In this document: in pieces, positions 23,381-30,502 of the stretch
Position numbering within the stretch: the stretch's first letter is position 1
Layout of the letters: each line of letters starts with the position of its first letter
Assembly (NCBI GenBank): GCA_946886975.1
Contig: CAMPJV010000001.1
Location: 1 to 31,012 of the forward strand
Origin: an uncultured Taibaiella sp.
GTDB lineage: Bacteria; Bacteroidota; Bacteroidia; Chitinophagales; Chitinophagaceae
Reading direction: 5' to 3'
Length of the DNA stretch: 31,012 nucleotides
The notes under the pieces: generated by a model
Database searches by the model: none
Seen by the model: only the letters and a program-made list of their open reading frames with translations
What the model was told of the DNA's origin: nothing
Translations under genes and position numbers: made by a program

Positions 23381-23575
23381 CTAAGCCCTGAAGTAGGCAT
23401 ACATCAATTCTTCCCGCGGTTTTATGAGGTGATGGGCCTCCTGCTGGGCCTTACCTAAATTATATGCCTCTATCAAAGCTCTTTCCAATTCTGAATACAT
23501 TCCATGGCCGTTCGCCGGACAGGCAAGCTTCGAGAATGTGTTCTCCAACAACTCCTTCAATGTTTCCTGATTCAT
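23381..23575 (-). CDS. Short helical hypothetical protein
   Basis: A 64-residue soluble protein from the ATG at 23575; the frame continues upstream to a TTG at 23620, which seems less likely. Two helices are suggested (NQETLKELLENTFSKLA and SELERALIEAYNLGKAQQEAHHL), separated by CPANGHGMY. No family is recognised. A long hairpin follows its stop. Upstream, between 23576 and 23765, is a G/C-rich stretch with no convincing gene. Confidence 0.55.
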   Translation of the reverse strand: MNQETLKELLENTFSKLACPANGHGMYSELERALIEAYNLGKAQQEAHHLIKPREELMYAYFRA

Positions 23576-23765
23576 ACCATTCTCAATTTTGATACTATAG
23601 CAAATAAAAGACCGTACCAACTGTGGCGGCGACTACCGGAAGGCGGAAACGGAACAACGGCTCCCGAAACCGCAAGGGATTTTGAGGCGGCTCCGGGGGT
23701 TCTTCGGTGAATAGTGTTGAATGTTTTATACATTATGCATCCCTTAACAGGAACTGGGTAATGAC

Positions 23766-23790
23766 AAAAAAAGCAGCACTAATGCTGCTT
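23766..23790 (-). terminator. Rho-independent terminator of the 79-residue protein gene
   Basis: On the minus strand AAGCAGCA and TGCTGCTT form an 8-bp stem with a four-base loop, and the T-run totals seven. It lies directly after the stop at 23795. Confidence 0.85.
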
Positions 23791-23794
23791 AAGC

Positions 23795-24034
23795 TTACTT
23801 CTCCTGGTCCGCATCGGAGGGGTGCATGCCTGGATCATCGCTCTGCTTCGTGTACTGCCCCTCTCCATGGTCGCCATGATGGTGCTCTGGATTACCTTTG
23901 TTCTTCGAACCCTCCATACGCTTCTCGTCTCCTGTTGGGCTCTGCCCTGCCACCTGCTGACTCTGCTGATGTTCAGAACGGCTGACATCAATATCCTTAT
24001 TGGTAGCTGCCCCTTTATTTGGTTCCTTTTTCAT
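23795..24034 (-). CDS. Hydrophilic disordered small protein
   Basis: A 79-residue protein of unknown function made almost entirely of charged, Gln, Gly, Ser and His residues. It includes a His-rich patch (PEHHHGDHGEGQ) near residue 50 and has no hydrophobic core, so it should be intrinsically disordered. It starts MKKEPNKGAATNKD at the ATG at 24034 and ends before a strong terminator. The composition is hydrophilin-like, and together with the nearby CsbD gene it suggests a desiccation- or osmotic-stress role (inference). The opposite strand also has an open frame here, but it lacks any supporting signal. Confidence 0.55.
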   Translation of the reverse strand: MKKEPNKGAATNKDIDVSRSEHQQSQQVAGQSPTGDEKRMEGSKNKGNPEHHHGDHGEGQYTKQSDDPGMHPSDADQEK

Positions 24035-24076
24035 GATCGCTTTTTAGTAATAAATGACAGCAATTTTATGCCATAC

Positions 24077-24104
24077 AAAAAGGGCATCCGTCTTAGATGC
24101 CCTT
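24077..24104 (-). terminator. Rho-independent terminator of the lipoprotein gene
   Basis: On the minus strand a 9-bp stem AAGGGCATC/GATGCCCTT with a seven-base loop runs into five T residues. It lies 20 bases after the lipoprotein stop. Confidence 0.85.
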
Positions 24105-24124
24105 GCTGTTCATCAACTGGTGGT

Positions 24125-24409
24125 TTACCGGGGATTGTCTGTGATCGTAGTAGTACCGGTTCCTGTACCCGTATCCATGCTATTTGTCGTACCAGTACCG
24201 CCTGATCCCATGCCCAGCGTATCTGTACCCATGCCAGTTCCGTTTCCCATGTCTGTACCCGTTCCTCCAGCGCCTGTTGTCATATCAGTTCCACCTTGCA
24301 TGGTAGTGGAATCAGTCATAGTCGTATCCGTCTCGTTCTGGTTGTCACTGCATGAAGCAGCGAATAGTCCTAAGCATATCGTAAGCGCCGCCAATTTAAG
24401 AGTTTTCAT
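24125..24409 (-). CDS. Gly/Thr/Met-rich lipoprotein
   Basis: A 94-residue protein with a lipoprotein signal (MKTLKLAALTICLGLFAASC, lipidated Cys at residue 20) followed by SDNQNET, an acidic start that may act as a Bacteroidota surface-export signal (inference). The rest is low-complexity, dominated by Gly, Thr, Met and Asp with recurring GTG/GTDMG-like steps, and should be disordered. No enzymatic domain. It is the envelope member of the small-protein cluster. A 9-bp inverted repeat sits just upstream of its start and a strong terminator after its stop, so it is a single-gene unit. Confidence 0.75.
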   Translation of the reverse strand: MKTLKLAALTICLGLFAASCSDNQNETDTTMTDSTTMQGGTDMTTGAGGTGTDMGNGTGMGTDTLGMGSGGTGTTNSMDTGTGTGTTTITDNPR

Positions 24410-24416
24410 AGCATTG

Positions 24417-24453
24417 ATTTTTGGTTTATCATTTAGCTGCTAATACCAAAAAT
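24417..24453. promoter_or_regulatory. Inverted repeat upstream of the lipoprotein gene
   Basis: ATTTTTGGT (24417-24425) and ACCAAAAAT (24445-24453) are perfectly complementary across a 19-base spacer, 8 bases upstream of the lipoprotein ATG. It could be a leader hairpin covering the ribosome-binding region, or an operator. Confidence 0.35.
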
Positions 24454-24565
24454 TAATGCCCGGAATCCACTGTTCAGCGTTCATTCTTCAAAGATTTATT
24501 TTCCAGAAGCAGAAGTTGCTTTGGCTCAAAACGCTGCATTGATGAGCCTTTTAACGACCTGTCCA

Positions 24566-24799
24566 TTAAGGATTAGCAATCTTATCTGCGTCACCACCAG
24601 CACTTCCCTCCCTACTGGAAATATCTTCCCCCGAGTATTCGCCTGGATCTCCGGTTGCCGCACTGAAGGTAGATGTTACCCCTTCCTTCTTCCTTGTTGT
24701 GTCCGGAGGTGTCACATCCTCCCGACGTTCCTCTGCCTCACTCGAAATGTTTTTGTCATTCAACTCCTCTGGCTTTGGTACATCCTCAAGTCTTGACAT
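24566..24799 (-). CDS. Hydrophilic disordered small protein
   Basis: A 77-residue acidic protein starting MSRLEDVPKPEELNDKN at the ATG at 24799. It is rich in Glu, Asp, Ser, Gly, Thr and Pro, with no Cys, no hydrophobic stretch and no recognised family, so it is probably disordered. It belongs with the other small hydrophilic genes around it. The 156 bases between it and the lipoprotein gene hold the inverted repeat described separately and a weak GGCTCA/TGAGCC hairpin (24523-24548) that may end this transcript. Confidence 0.5.
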   Translation of the reverse strand: MSRLEDVPKPEELNDKNISSEAEERREDVTPPDTTRKKEGVTSTFSAATGDPGEYSGEDISSREGSAGGDADKIANP

Positions 24800-24895
24800 A
24801 GCTGTGTTTTATGCTACCGGGCAGCAAGATTATGCCAGTGTTCAGTTTTATATTTTCCTTAACCACATGTCGATGTACTGTGCCAGTTGGTAATG

Positions 24896-24903
24896 TACAT
24901 TTG
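24896..24903 (+). promoter_or_regulatory. -7 box of the AIM24-family gene
   Basis: TACATTTG matches TAnnTTTG exactly, 33 bases upstream of the ATG at 24937. No -33 element at standard distance. Confidence 0.4.
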
Positions 24904-24936
24904 ACACATTAATTCATATAACCACACAACAACACA

Positions 24937-25731
24937 ATGCGTACTAATCACGAAATAGACTACCACATTTACGGGGAGGAAATGCAATACGTAGAGGTGG
25001 AGCTCGATCCTAATGAAACGGCTGTGGCTGAAGCAGGCAGCTTTATGATGATGGACGATGGCATCCAGATGCAAACTATATTTGGGGACGGCAGCAATCA
25101 GCAAGGTGGCCTGCTTGGCAAGCTTTTCAGTGCCGGCAAGCGGCTGTTAGTGGGTGAGAGCCTGTTCATGACTGCCTACACAAATACTTCTCACGGCAAA
25201 AAGAAGGTCTCCTTCGCCTCTCCATATCCCGGTAAGATAATCCCTCTTGACCTCTTGAGCCTTGGTGGCAAGATAGTGTGTCAGAAAGACGCCTTTCTTT
25301 GTGCTGCCAAAGGTGTGTCCATAGGAATTGAGTTCCAGAAAAAGCTCGGCACTGGCCTGTTTGGGGGTGAAGGCTTTATTATGGAAAAGGTGGAAGGCGA
25401 TGGGCTGGCCTTCGTCCATGCCGGTGGCCACGTATTGCAGAGAGAGCTGCTGCCCGGTGAGTTGCTTAAGGTGGATACAGGGTGCATCGTAGCCTTCACG
25501 CAACAGGTAGACTACGACATCCAGTTTGTCGGCGGTATTAAGAACACGCTATTCGGAGGCGAGGGTGTCTTCTTTGCCACGCTGCGGGGTCCTGGCACTG
25601 TTTGGATCCAGACTTTGCCTATTAGCCGACTGGCGGGTCGCATCCTGGCTTTCGGCACCTACAATCGCAAAGAAGAGGGAAGCATCCTCGGAGGATTAGG
25701 CAACATAGTGGACGGCGACGGCTGGAGATAG
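24937..25731 (+). CDS. AIM24/TIGR00266 family protein
   Basis: A 264-residue beta-rich soluble protein of the TIGR00266 (AIM24-like) family. Family landmarks are [61 protein letters not shown], the Gly-rich [19 protein letters not shown] and [16 protein letters not shown]. The fold is a duplicated beta structure; no biochemical function is established for bacterial members, though the yeast namesake supports mitochondrial inner-membrane organisation. It lies between groups of small stress-like genes and has its own promoter and terminator. Confidence 0.93.
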   Translation: MRTNHEIDYHIYGEEMQYVEVELDPNETAVAEAGSFMMMDDGIQMQTIFGDGSNQQGGLLGKLFSAGKRLLVGESLFMTAYTNTSHGKKKVSFASPYPGKIIPLDLLSLGGKIVCQKDAFLCAAKGVSIGIEFQKKLGTGLFGGEGFIMEKVEGDGLAFVHAGGHVLQRELLPGELLKVDTGCIVAFTQQVDYDIQFVGGIKNTLFGGEGVFFATLRGPGTVWIQTLPISRLAGRILAFGTYNRKEEGSILGGLGNIVDGDGWR

Positions 25732-25763
25732 AAATATTAAGGTATCAAACTTAAAGCGATCGG

Positions 25764-25790
25764 GCCTCCCCCAAGGGAGGCTTGTTCTTT
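25764..25790 (+). terminator. Terminator of the AIM24-family gene
   Basis: GCCTCCC and GGGAGGC form a perfect 7-bp stem with a CCAA loop, followed by TTGTTCTTT. It starts 33 bases after the stop codon. Confidence 0.8.
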
Positions 25791-25850
25791 ATCCGGCACA
25801 ATTTTTCTTAGCGAAGATTATCACTACATTTATTACTCATCTATCTTACA

Positions 25851-26948
25851 ATGAAGGAATTGCCTCTAACAGTGAAAAGGTCGATCGAGCTAATAGGCCT
25901 TGTTGTGCTTGCTTACGTCGTCAGTTCCGCCAGGCAGATAATCACACCCCTCCTCATGGCTTTCTTTCTTGCCATCCTGTTGCTGCCTCTTTATCGGCTG
26001 CTGCGGAGAGGAAAGTTGCCTGAGGCCCTTGCCATTCTTCTTTCTATAGTTGCCGCCGCCCTCGTTCTTGCCGGGCTTGTCTGGTTCTTCTCCGCGCAGG
26101 TGGCCAGCCTTTTGTCGGACATACCGCAGATACGGGAGAACCTGAATATACACTGGCACACGCTCAGCAATTGGATAAATGCGAAAACTAATTTCAGTTC
26201 TGAACAGCAGATAGAGTGGCTAAGACAGCAAAGTAATGGCCTTCTCGACAATACGGGCACCTACCTTAGTGGTGCCGCTCTTTCTCTTAGCGGCGTCTTC
26301 GTCTTCGTGGGCCTGCTGCCAATTTACACGTTCCTCATACTTTATTACAAGAACCTCCTGCTGCGCTTCGTCTTCCTGTGGTTCGCACCAGAGCAGCATA
26401 ACACTGTTCATTCTTCGCTTACGGAGGCGGAGGTCATCATAAAGAGCTACCTCGTAGGTCTCATGATCCAGATTACTTACATTACTATCCTCCTCGGCGG
26501 GATTCTCATGATAGTGGGTATTAAGCATGCGCTGCTCATCGGTATCATTTTCGCTATTCTGAATCTTATTCCATATGTAGGAGCGCTCATAGGAAACATC
26601 ATCGGTGTCTTGCTTACGCTTACCTCTTCCCAGGAGTTATGGCCCATAGTAACGGTACTGGTGGTCATTGCCGCCGTTCAGTTCCTCGATAATAATATTC
26701 TTATGCCTCGCATAGTCGGCTCCAAGGTCAGGCTAAATGCCCTGGTAAGTATTCTCGGGGTCATTATAGGTGGAAGTGTTGCCGGCATAGCGGGGATGTT
26801 TTTATCACTCCCGGTGATGGCAATACTCAAGATAATCTTTGACAATTCCAGCTCACTAAAACAATGGGGCATCCTTCTGGGCGATGAAAAGCCCAAAAGG
26901 AGCCCTATGAACTTCATGCGCTCCAGGCGCGGCGGGGAAGCTAAATAA
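25851..26948 (+). CDS. AI-2E family transporter (PerM/YdiK-like)
   Basis: A 365-residue polytopic membrane protein of the AI-2E family. It has an N-terminal helical pair (about 10-50), a third helix (about 58-80), a periplasmic amphipathic region (about 85-135) and then five or six C-terminal helices. Family motifs are seen in AILNLIPYVGALIG and in QFLDNNILMPRIVGSKVRLNALVSILGVIIGG, the latter strongly conserved. Some relatives are implicated in autoinducer-2 export or Na+/H+ exchange; which applies here is unknown. Its stop overlaps by 8 bases with the stop of the convergent hydrophilic-protein gene. Confidence 0.93.
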   Translation: MKELPLTVKRSIELIGLVVLAYVVSSARQIITPLLMAFFLAILLLPLYRLLRRGKLPEALAILLSIVAAALVLAGLVWFFSAQVASLLSDIPQIRENLNIHWHTLSNWINAKTNFSSEQQIEWLRQQSNGLLDNTGTYLSGAALSLSGVFVFVGLLPIYTFLILYYKNLLLRFVFLWFAPEQHNTVHSSLTEAEVIIKSYLVGLMIQITYITILLGGILMIVGIKHALLIGIIFAILNLIPYVGALIGNIIGVLLTLTSSQELWPIVTVLVVIAAVQFLDNNILMPRIVGSKVRLNALVSILGVIIGGSVAGIAGMFLSLPVMAILKIIFDNSSSLKQWGILLGDEKPKRSPMNFMRSRRGGEAK

Positions 26949-27324
26949 TGTCTCTCTCAGGCTCTTCCGTATCGGCTTCCTGCGTACCCGGATAATCCTC
27001 CTGCGCATTAGATTCCTTTTCATTCACATGCGCTCCCTGCCCATGAGGAATGTCGTCACGAGCCTCACTAAGCTTGCCTTTTTCTGTATCATAGTTCGAC
27101 CCCTTGCTCTTTTCATCACCCTGGTGATAGGAATCCCCCGCCAGGTAAGAAGAGCCCTGACCATAGTTCGACCCTCCCTGGGTGGTAGATCCCGCATTGT
27201 AAGACGCCCTGCCCTGCTCTCCGCTCTCTGCTGCTCGATGGGTCTCCTGGTAATCGTCGTTAGGTACGTCTCTTTTCTGGTCCATACCGGGCTGGTTGTC
27301 TTCCATTTTCTTCTTGTCTGCCAT
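26941..27324 (-). CDS. Hydrophilic disordered protein, Gly/Ser/Asp/Tyr-rich
   Basis: A 127-residue protein without any hydrophobic segment, predicted disordered. The first 40 residues are highly charged (MADKKKMEDNQPGMDQKRD). The middle has spaced Tyr with Gly/Ser (SYNAGSTTQGGSNYGQGSSY), resembling low-complexity prion-like or hydrophilin composition, and the end is acidic (EADTEEPERDII). No family is recognised. It overlaps the AI-2E gene tail-to-tail by 8 bases and lies 21 bases downstream of another small hydrophilic gene on the same strand, which suggests co-transcription. Confidence 0.55.
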   Translation of the reverse strand: MADKKKMEDNQPGMDQKRDVPNDDYQETHRAAESGEQGRASYNAGSTTQGGSNYGQGSSYLAGDSYHQGDEKSKGSNYDTEKGKLSEARDDIPHGQGAHVNEKESNAQEDYPGTQEADTEEPERDII

Positions 27325-27345
27325 TGTTCTATTTTTTAAGGTTAG

Positions 27346-27738
27346 CTATGGTGTCCCTAATGTGTTTCTGTCCAGTTCATCATTATGTTGCTCCGGCTTC
27401 ACTATGTCTTCTCCTTCAGTGTCTTCAGTATGCTTCCGGGTAGATACATGATCCAGTGCGTCATCTGTACTTATCCGCGCACCCACTGCGTCTTGTCCTG
27501 ATGCCAATCCTGTACCTACCGATCCTCCGGCACCCGGTGCTGTCGGGCCTTCATACGATATATTGGTACCCGTATTGCTCCAGGTGGTCTGATGCCTGTG
27601 AGACCTTGCAGCATCTGTAGCACTCCTCATTATGGAGTCCAGGTTTGCTGCACTGCCGGAGCGGTCTTTCTTGCGTGTCTCTTCATGACTTTCCTGGTTT
27701 TGTTCCTCTTCAGGTCCCAGGTTGCTCTTGTCTTCCAT
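27346..27738 (-). CDS. Hydrophilic disordered protein
   Basis: A 130-residue acidic protein with no recognised domain. It starts MEDKSNLGPEEEQNQESHEE and has a central region with NLDSIMRSATDAARSHRHQ that may form one short helix, then a Gly/Ala-rich stretch (APGAGGSVGTGLASGQD) and a charged tail. It has a ribosome-binding-like AAGGAG well upstream of the ATG at 27738, about 23 bases away. The next hydrophilic gene begins 21 bases after its stop. Probably another member of the stress-type cluster (inference). Confidence 0.55.
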   Translation of the reverse strand: MEDKSNLGPEEEQNQESHEETRKKDRSGSAANLDSIMRSATDAARSHRHQTTWSNTGTNISYEGPTAPGAGGSVGTGLASGQDAVGARISTDDALDHVSTRKHTEDTEGEDIVKPEQHNDELDRNTLGTP

Positions 27739-27864
27739 AACACAACAGTTTGGTTTTACTCCTTATAAAGTGTAAAAAGTTGTGCCATAAGGGGTTTGGA
27801 ATGACTAGCAACAGTTCAACTCAGCCGTTCACCAGCAAGCTTAACATTTCCACAGCGCTCATTG

Positions 27865-30276
27865 TTATTGTTTGCCCTTCCTGCTAAGTCCAAAGTCCAG
27901 CCGGTAGTAGAACAGTGGAAGGAATCCAAGCTGATACTCTCTGATGAAGGGATACTCATTCTGCGCTGCAAGATCAGCACTGTAAGTTAGCGCAAGTAGG
28001 TTCCTGGTGCCCAGTACATTCACCAGGTCCACGGCTACTTCGTGGGTCACTCTTCTTCTGTTTATCCTTACACCGAGCTTCGCATCAGCCCTGAAGTAGT
28101 GCGCGAATTGTAGTGTATTCCTCAAAGAGTCAACCACAACGTAATCTCCTAAGGCGTTCGATGCGCTCTCATCAGGAGGTGAATAAAGTTTGCCTCCTGC
28201 ATATGTGACCTTCAGGCCTGTTATCAACACACTATTCTTGCCCAGCTTCCTCTCATACCCACCAAGTGCATTGAGCGCAAACCGTCCATTGTAATCTGTA
28301 TTGCGATTAACTCGATCATTCGCCCTAGCTTTGGAATCATTAAGAGAGCCTGTAAACATGAAGTAGTACCCTTTACTGAATGTCTTCTCGAGCGTCAGCT
28401 CCAGCCCATAGTTATATCCTGTTCCCTTATTCTGCAGCGTATCCGGAAACACTCTGCTAAACGAAGCTCCCTGGTTCAGCCCAGAGAAAGATGAACCTCG
28501 TCGCGTCTCAATTGGAACATTAAATAAGTATTGGTAGTATACCTCTGTTCTTAGCCTTAGCACATTAGAGAACAAATGCTCATACCCCGCCACTGCATGA
28601 TGGCTGCGTGTAAACCCAAGCTCACGGTTGTAGCTGACAGTATTCTTATACGGTGGTAAGTAAGCAAAGTATTGATATAGCGGCTGAACCTGGCTGTGCA
28701 GGCCATACCCGAAACTCACTACATCATTCACTCCGGCCTTCCATCTCAATCCTAGCCTGGGTTCAACGGCAGTAGACTGGTTGTGTGTCAGGTATTGCCC
28801 GTGCACGCCAGCGGTAATCGTCAGCTGATCGGTGGGCCTGAACTTATACTGCACATAACCCTGTACAAGATCAGTAGTACCCTTGAAGTTGAGTCGGTGC
28901 TGCCAATCCTGCCTCGTCGGCGGATATTGCCTGCTGCTGTCTACATAATTGATCGTGTATAGGTTATTGATTACTCCGACCTTCACTGTGTGCTTCACGC
29001 CTAGCTTCTTGTTTAGGTACCAGTGCGCGATGGTACTGTTGGTGGTGAAGTCATAGTCCAGTATCGGCTTCAGACTGTCCACCCCAAAGTCAGCATTGCG
29101 AAACACCTTATCGTGGTGAGCCGTTATATAGTTAACCGCCTGCCCTATTGTAATCCTTGTGTAAGTACTATTGTTGATAGTATGACTGTAAGCTATACCA
29201 ACAACACCTGTATTGGAAGTAAAGTACTGATCTCTGTCAGACTCCCCGTATATCTCTTCCGCCGGCTCCGTCAGTTTACTTACGATCAGATCTATTTCGC
29301 TCAACCCACCAATACCAAAGAGTGAAAGGTTGCCCTTCTTACCTATCGGGAAGTTCAGCTTCAGCGCTGCATCCTGGTAGTTCGGCACAGAGTTGGTCCC
29401 TATCTTAATATTGAGTCCTTCAAATATCTTCAGCGTCGAATACCTGTAAGTAAGTAGAAAAGACGAACCCCTCTTCTGTGATATTGGTCCCTCGGCTGCT
29501 ACTTCAGTCCCAAGGAAACCAAACTGCAGCGAACCTTCATACCTCTTGCTGTTCCCATTCCTCATCTTCAGGTCAAACACCCCCGCAGTACTGTTTCCAT
29601 ACTCTGCCGGAAAAGCTCCCGTAAAGAAGTCACTATTGCCTAAGGTCTTATTGTTCAGTATGCTCACTGGTCCGCCGGTAGTGCCTGATATGGCAAAATG
29701 GTTAGGATTGGGAATGTCTATATCCTCCAGTCTCCACAACACTCCCTGCGGAGAATTACCCCTTATAATGATGTCATTGCGCGAATCATCCGCACCCTGC
29801 ACTCCCGCAAAGTTCGATGCCATACGTGCAGGATCAGCCCTGCTGCCCGCATACCGCTCCGTCTCCTGCACATCAAATATCTTCGCACTCACAGTCGCCA
29901 TTTCATTGATGTGCTCTCTCCTGCTTTTCACCTCCACCTCCGCCATCTCATGAACAGATTCCTCCATTACAATGTCAAGCACCACTTCCTTCCCCGAGGT
30001 AAACAACACATTGCCCATCACCTGCTTTTGGTAGCCCACGTATGTAACCTCCACGGTATGCTTCCCTACCGGTATATCATTTATCAGGTATTCTCCGTTC
30101 ACATCCGTCACAGCTCCCGGCCTTGCGGGCAGACCTGGCAGCGCCACACTAACTCCTATCAATGGAGATCTCGATTCCTTATCCGTCACCTTCCCTCTCA
30201 GCCTTTGGGTGTGTTGACTGTATCCATCAACAGAGCTGATTAAGATCACTAAGGCGAGAAGGCAAATTTGATGCAC
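27865..30276 (-). CDS. TonB-dependent receptor with carboxypeptidase-regulatory-like domain
   Basis: An 803-residue outer-membrane receptor. After a signal peptide (about residues 1-20, ending DGYSQ) comes a CarboxypepD_reg-like beta-sandwich (about 26-110, LRGKVTDKESRSPLIGVSV to VTYVGYQKQ). A plug domain follows (about 120-240, with NDIIIRGNSPQGVLWRLEDIDIPNPNHF), then a 22-strand-type barrel to a C-terminal aromatic-rich strand (YYRLDFGLSRKGKQ). The start is GTG: upstream there is only a stop and no ATG, and the next ATG is inside the regulatory domain. No SusD partner, anti-sigma or sigma gene adjoins, so it is not a standard polysaccharide-utilisation pair. Ligand unknown. Confidence 0.93.
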   Translation of the reverse strand: MHQICLLALVILISSVDGYSQHTQRLRGKVTDKESRSPLIGVSVALPGLPARPGAVTDVNGEYLINDIPVGKHTVEVTYVGYQKQVMGNVLFTSGKEVVLDIVMEESVHEMAEVEVKSRREHINEMATVSAKIFDVQETERYAGSRADPARMASNFAGVQGADDSRNDIIIRGNSPQGVLWRLEDIDIPNPNHFAISGTTGGPVSILNNKTLGNSDFFTGAFPAEYGNSTAGVFDLKMRNGNSKRYEGSLQFGFLGTEVAAEGPISQKRGSSFLLTYRYSTLKIFEGLNIKIGTNSVPNYQDAALKLNFPIGKKGNLSLFGIGGLSEIDLIVSKLTEPAEEIYGESDRDQYFTSNTGVVGIAYSHTINNSTYTRITIGQAVNYITAHHDKVFRNADFGVDSLKPILDYDFTTNSTIAHWYLNKKLGVKHTVKVGVINNLYTINYVDSSRQYPPTRQDWQHRLNFKGTTDLVQGYVQYKFRPTDQLTITAGVHGQYLTHNQSTAVEPRLGLRWKAGVNDVVSFGYGLHSQVQPLYQYFAYLPPYKNTVSYNRELGFTRSHHAVAGYEHLFSNVLRLRTEVYYQYLFNVPIETRRGSSFSGLNQGASFSRVFPDTLQNKGTGYNYGLELTLEKTFSKGYYFMFTGSLNDSKARANDRVNRNTDYNGRFALNALGGYERKLGKNSVLITGLKVTYAGGKLYSPPDESASNALGDYVVVDSLRNTLQFAHYFRADAKLGVRINRRRVTHEVAVDLVNVLGTRNLLALTYSADLAAQNEYPFIREYQLGFLPLFYYRLDFGLSRKGKQ

Positions 30277-30393
30277 CTTTAAACTTAAGTATATTAGCTA
30301 TCGAAAGCAAGAACGATAATTCTCTCAATAGCACTCCCTAAGCTGACACTCCTCTATACACCGCTTGATCAATGGAGTTACAGTGAAGTTCCC

Positions 30394-30437
30394 TCTCTAT
30401 AAGGTCTCTAAAAGGTCTCTATAAGGTCTCTATAAGC
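30394..30437. repeat. Four-copy 11-bp tandem repeat
   Basis: Units start at 30394, 30405, 30416 and 30427 with consensus TCTCTATAAGG; the second and fourth have one mismatch each. It lies in the 226-base divergent region between the TonB-receptor gene and the AlkB-like gene, 66 bases upstream of the latter. The unit sequence differs from the 11-bp array at 6017, but the period is the same. Confidence 0.85.
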
Positions 30438-30502
30438 CCCCCTAAATTCCGCCCCCGCCTCCGTGGAATGATTTTGTCACTCAGCTAGGTTCATATTTTG
30501 TT

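Noticed and set aside
23572..23733. A 53-codon minus-strand frame whose TGA overlaps the ATG of the 64-residue protein gene (ATGA arrangement).
   Set aside because: The overlap looks like translational coupling, but the product has no signal, domain or plausible composition, there is no promoter, and another frame of the same G/C-rich stretch gives an equally protein-like but startless sequence. Kept as a possibility only.
23822..24205. A 127-codon plus-strand frame with hydrophobic stretches, membrane-like.
   Set aside because: It runs through two strong minus-strand terminators and two minus-strand genes and has no promoter.
24054..24443. A 129-codon plus-strand frame rich in Val and Pro opposite the lipoprotein gene.
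   Set aside because: It is the complement of the Gly/Thr/Met-rich lipoprotein, which has a lipobox, terminator and upstream inverted repeat; the periodicity is a by-product.
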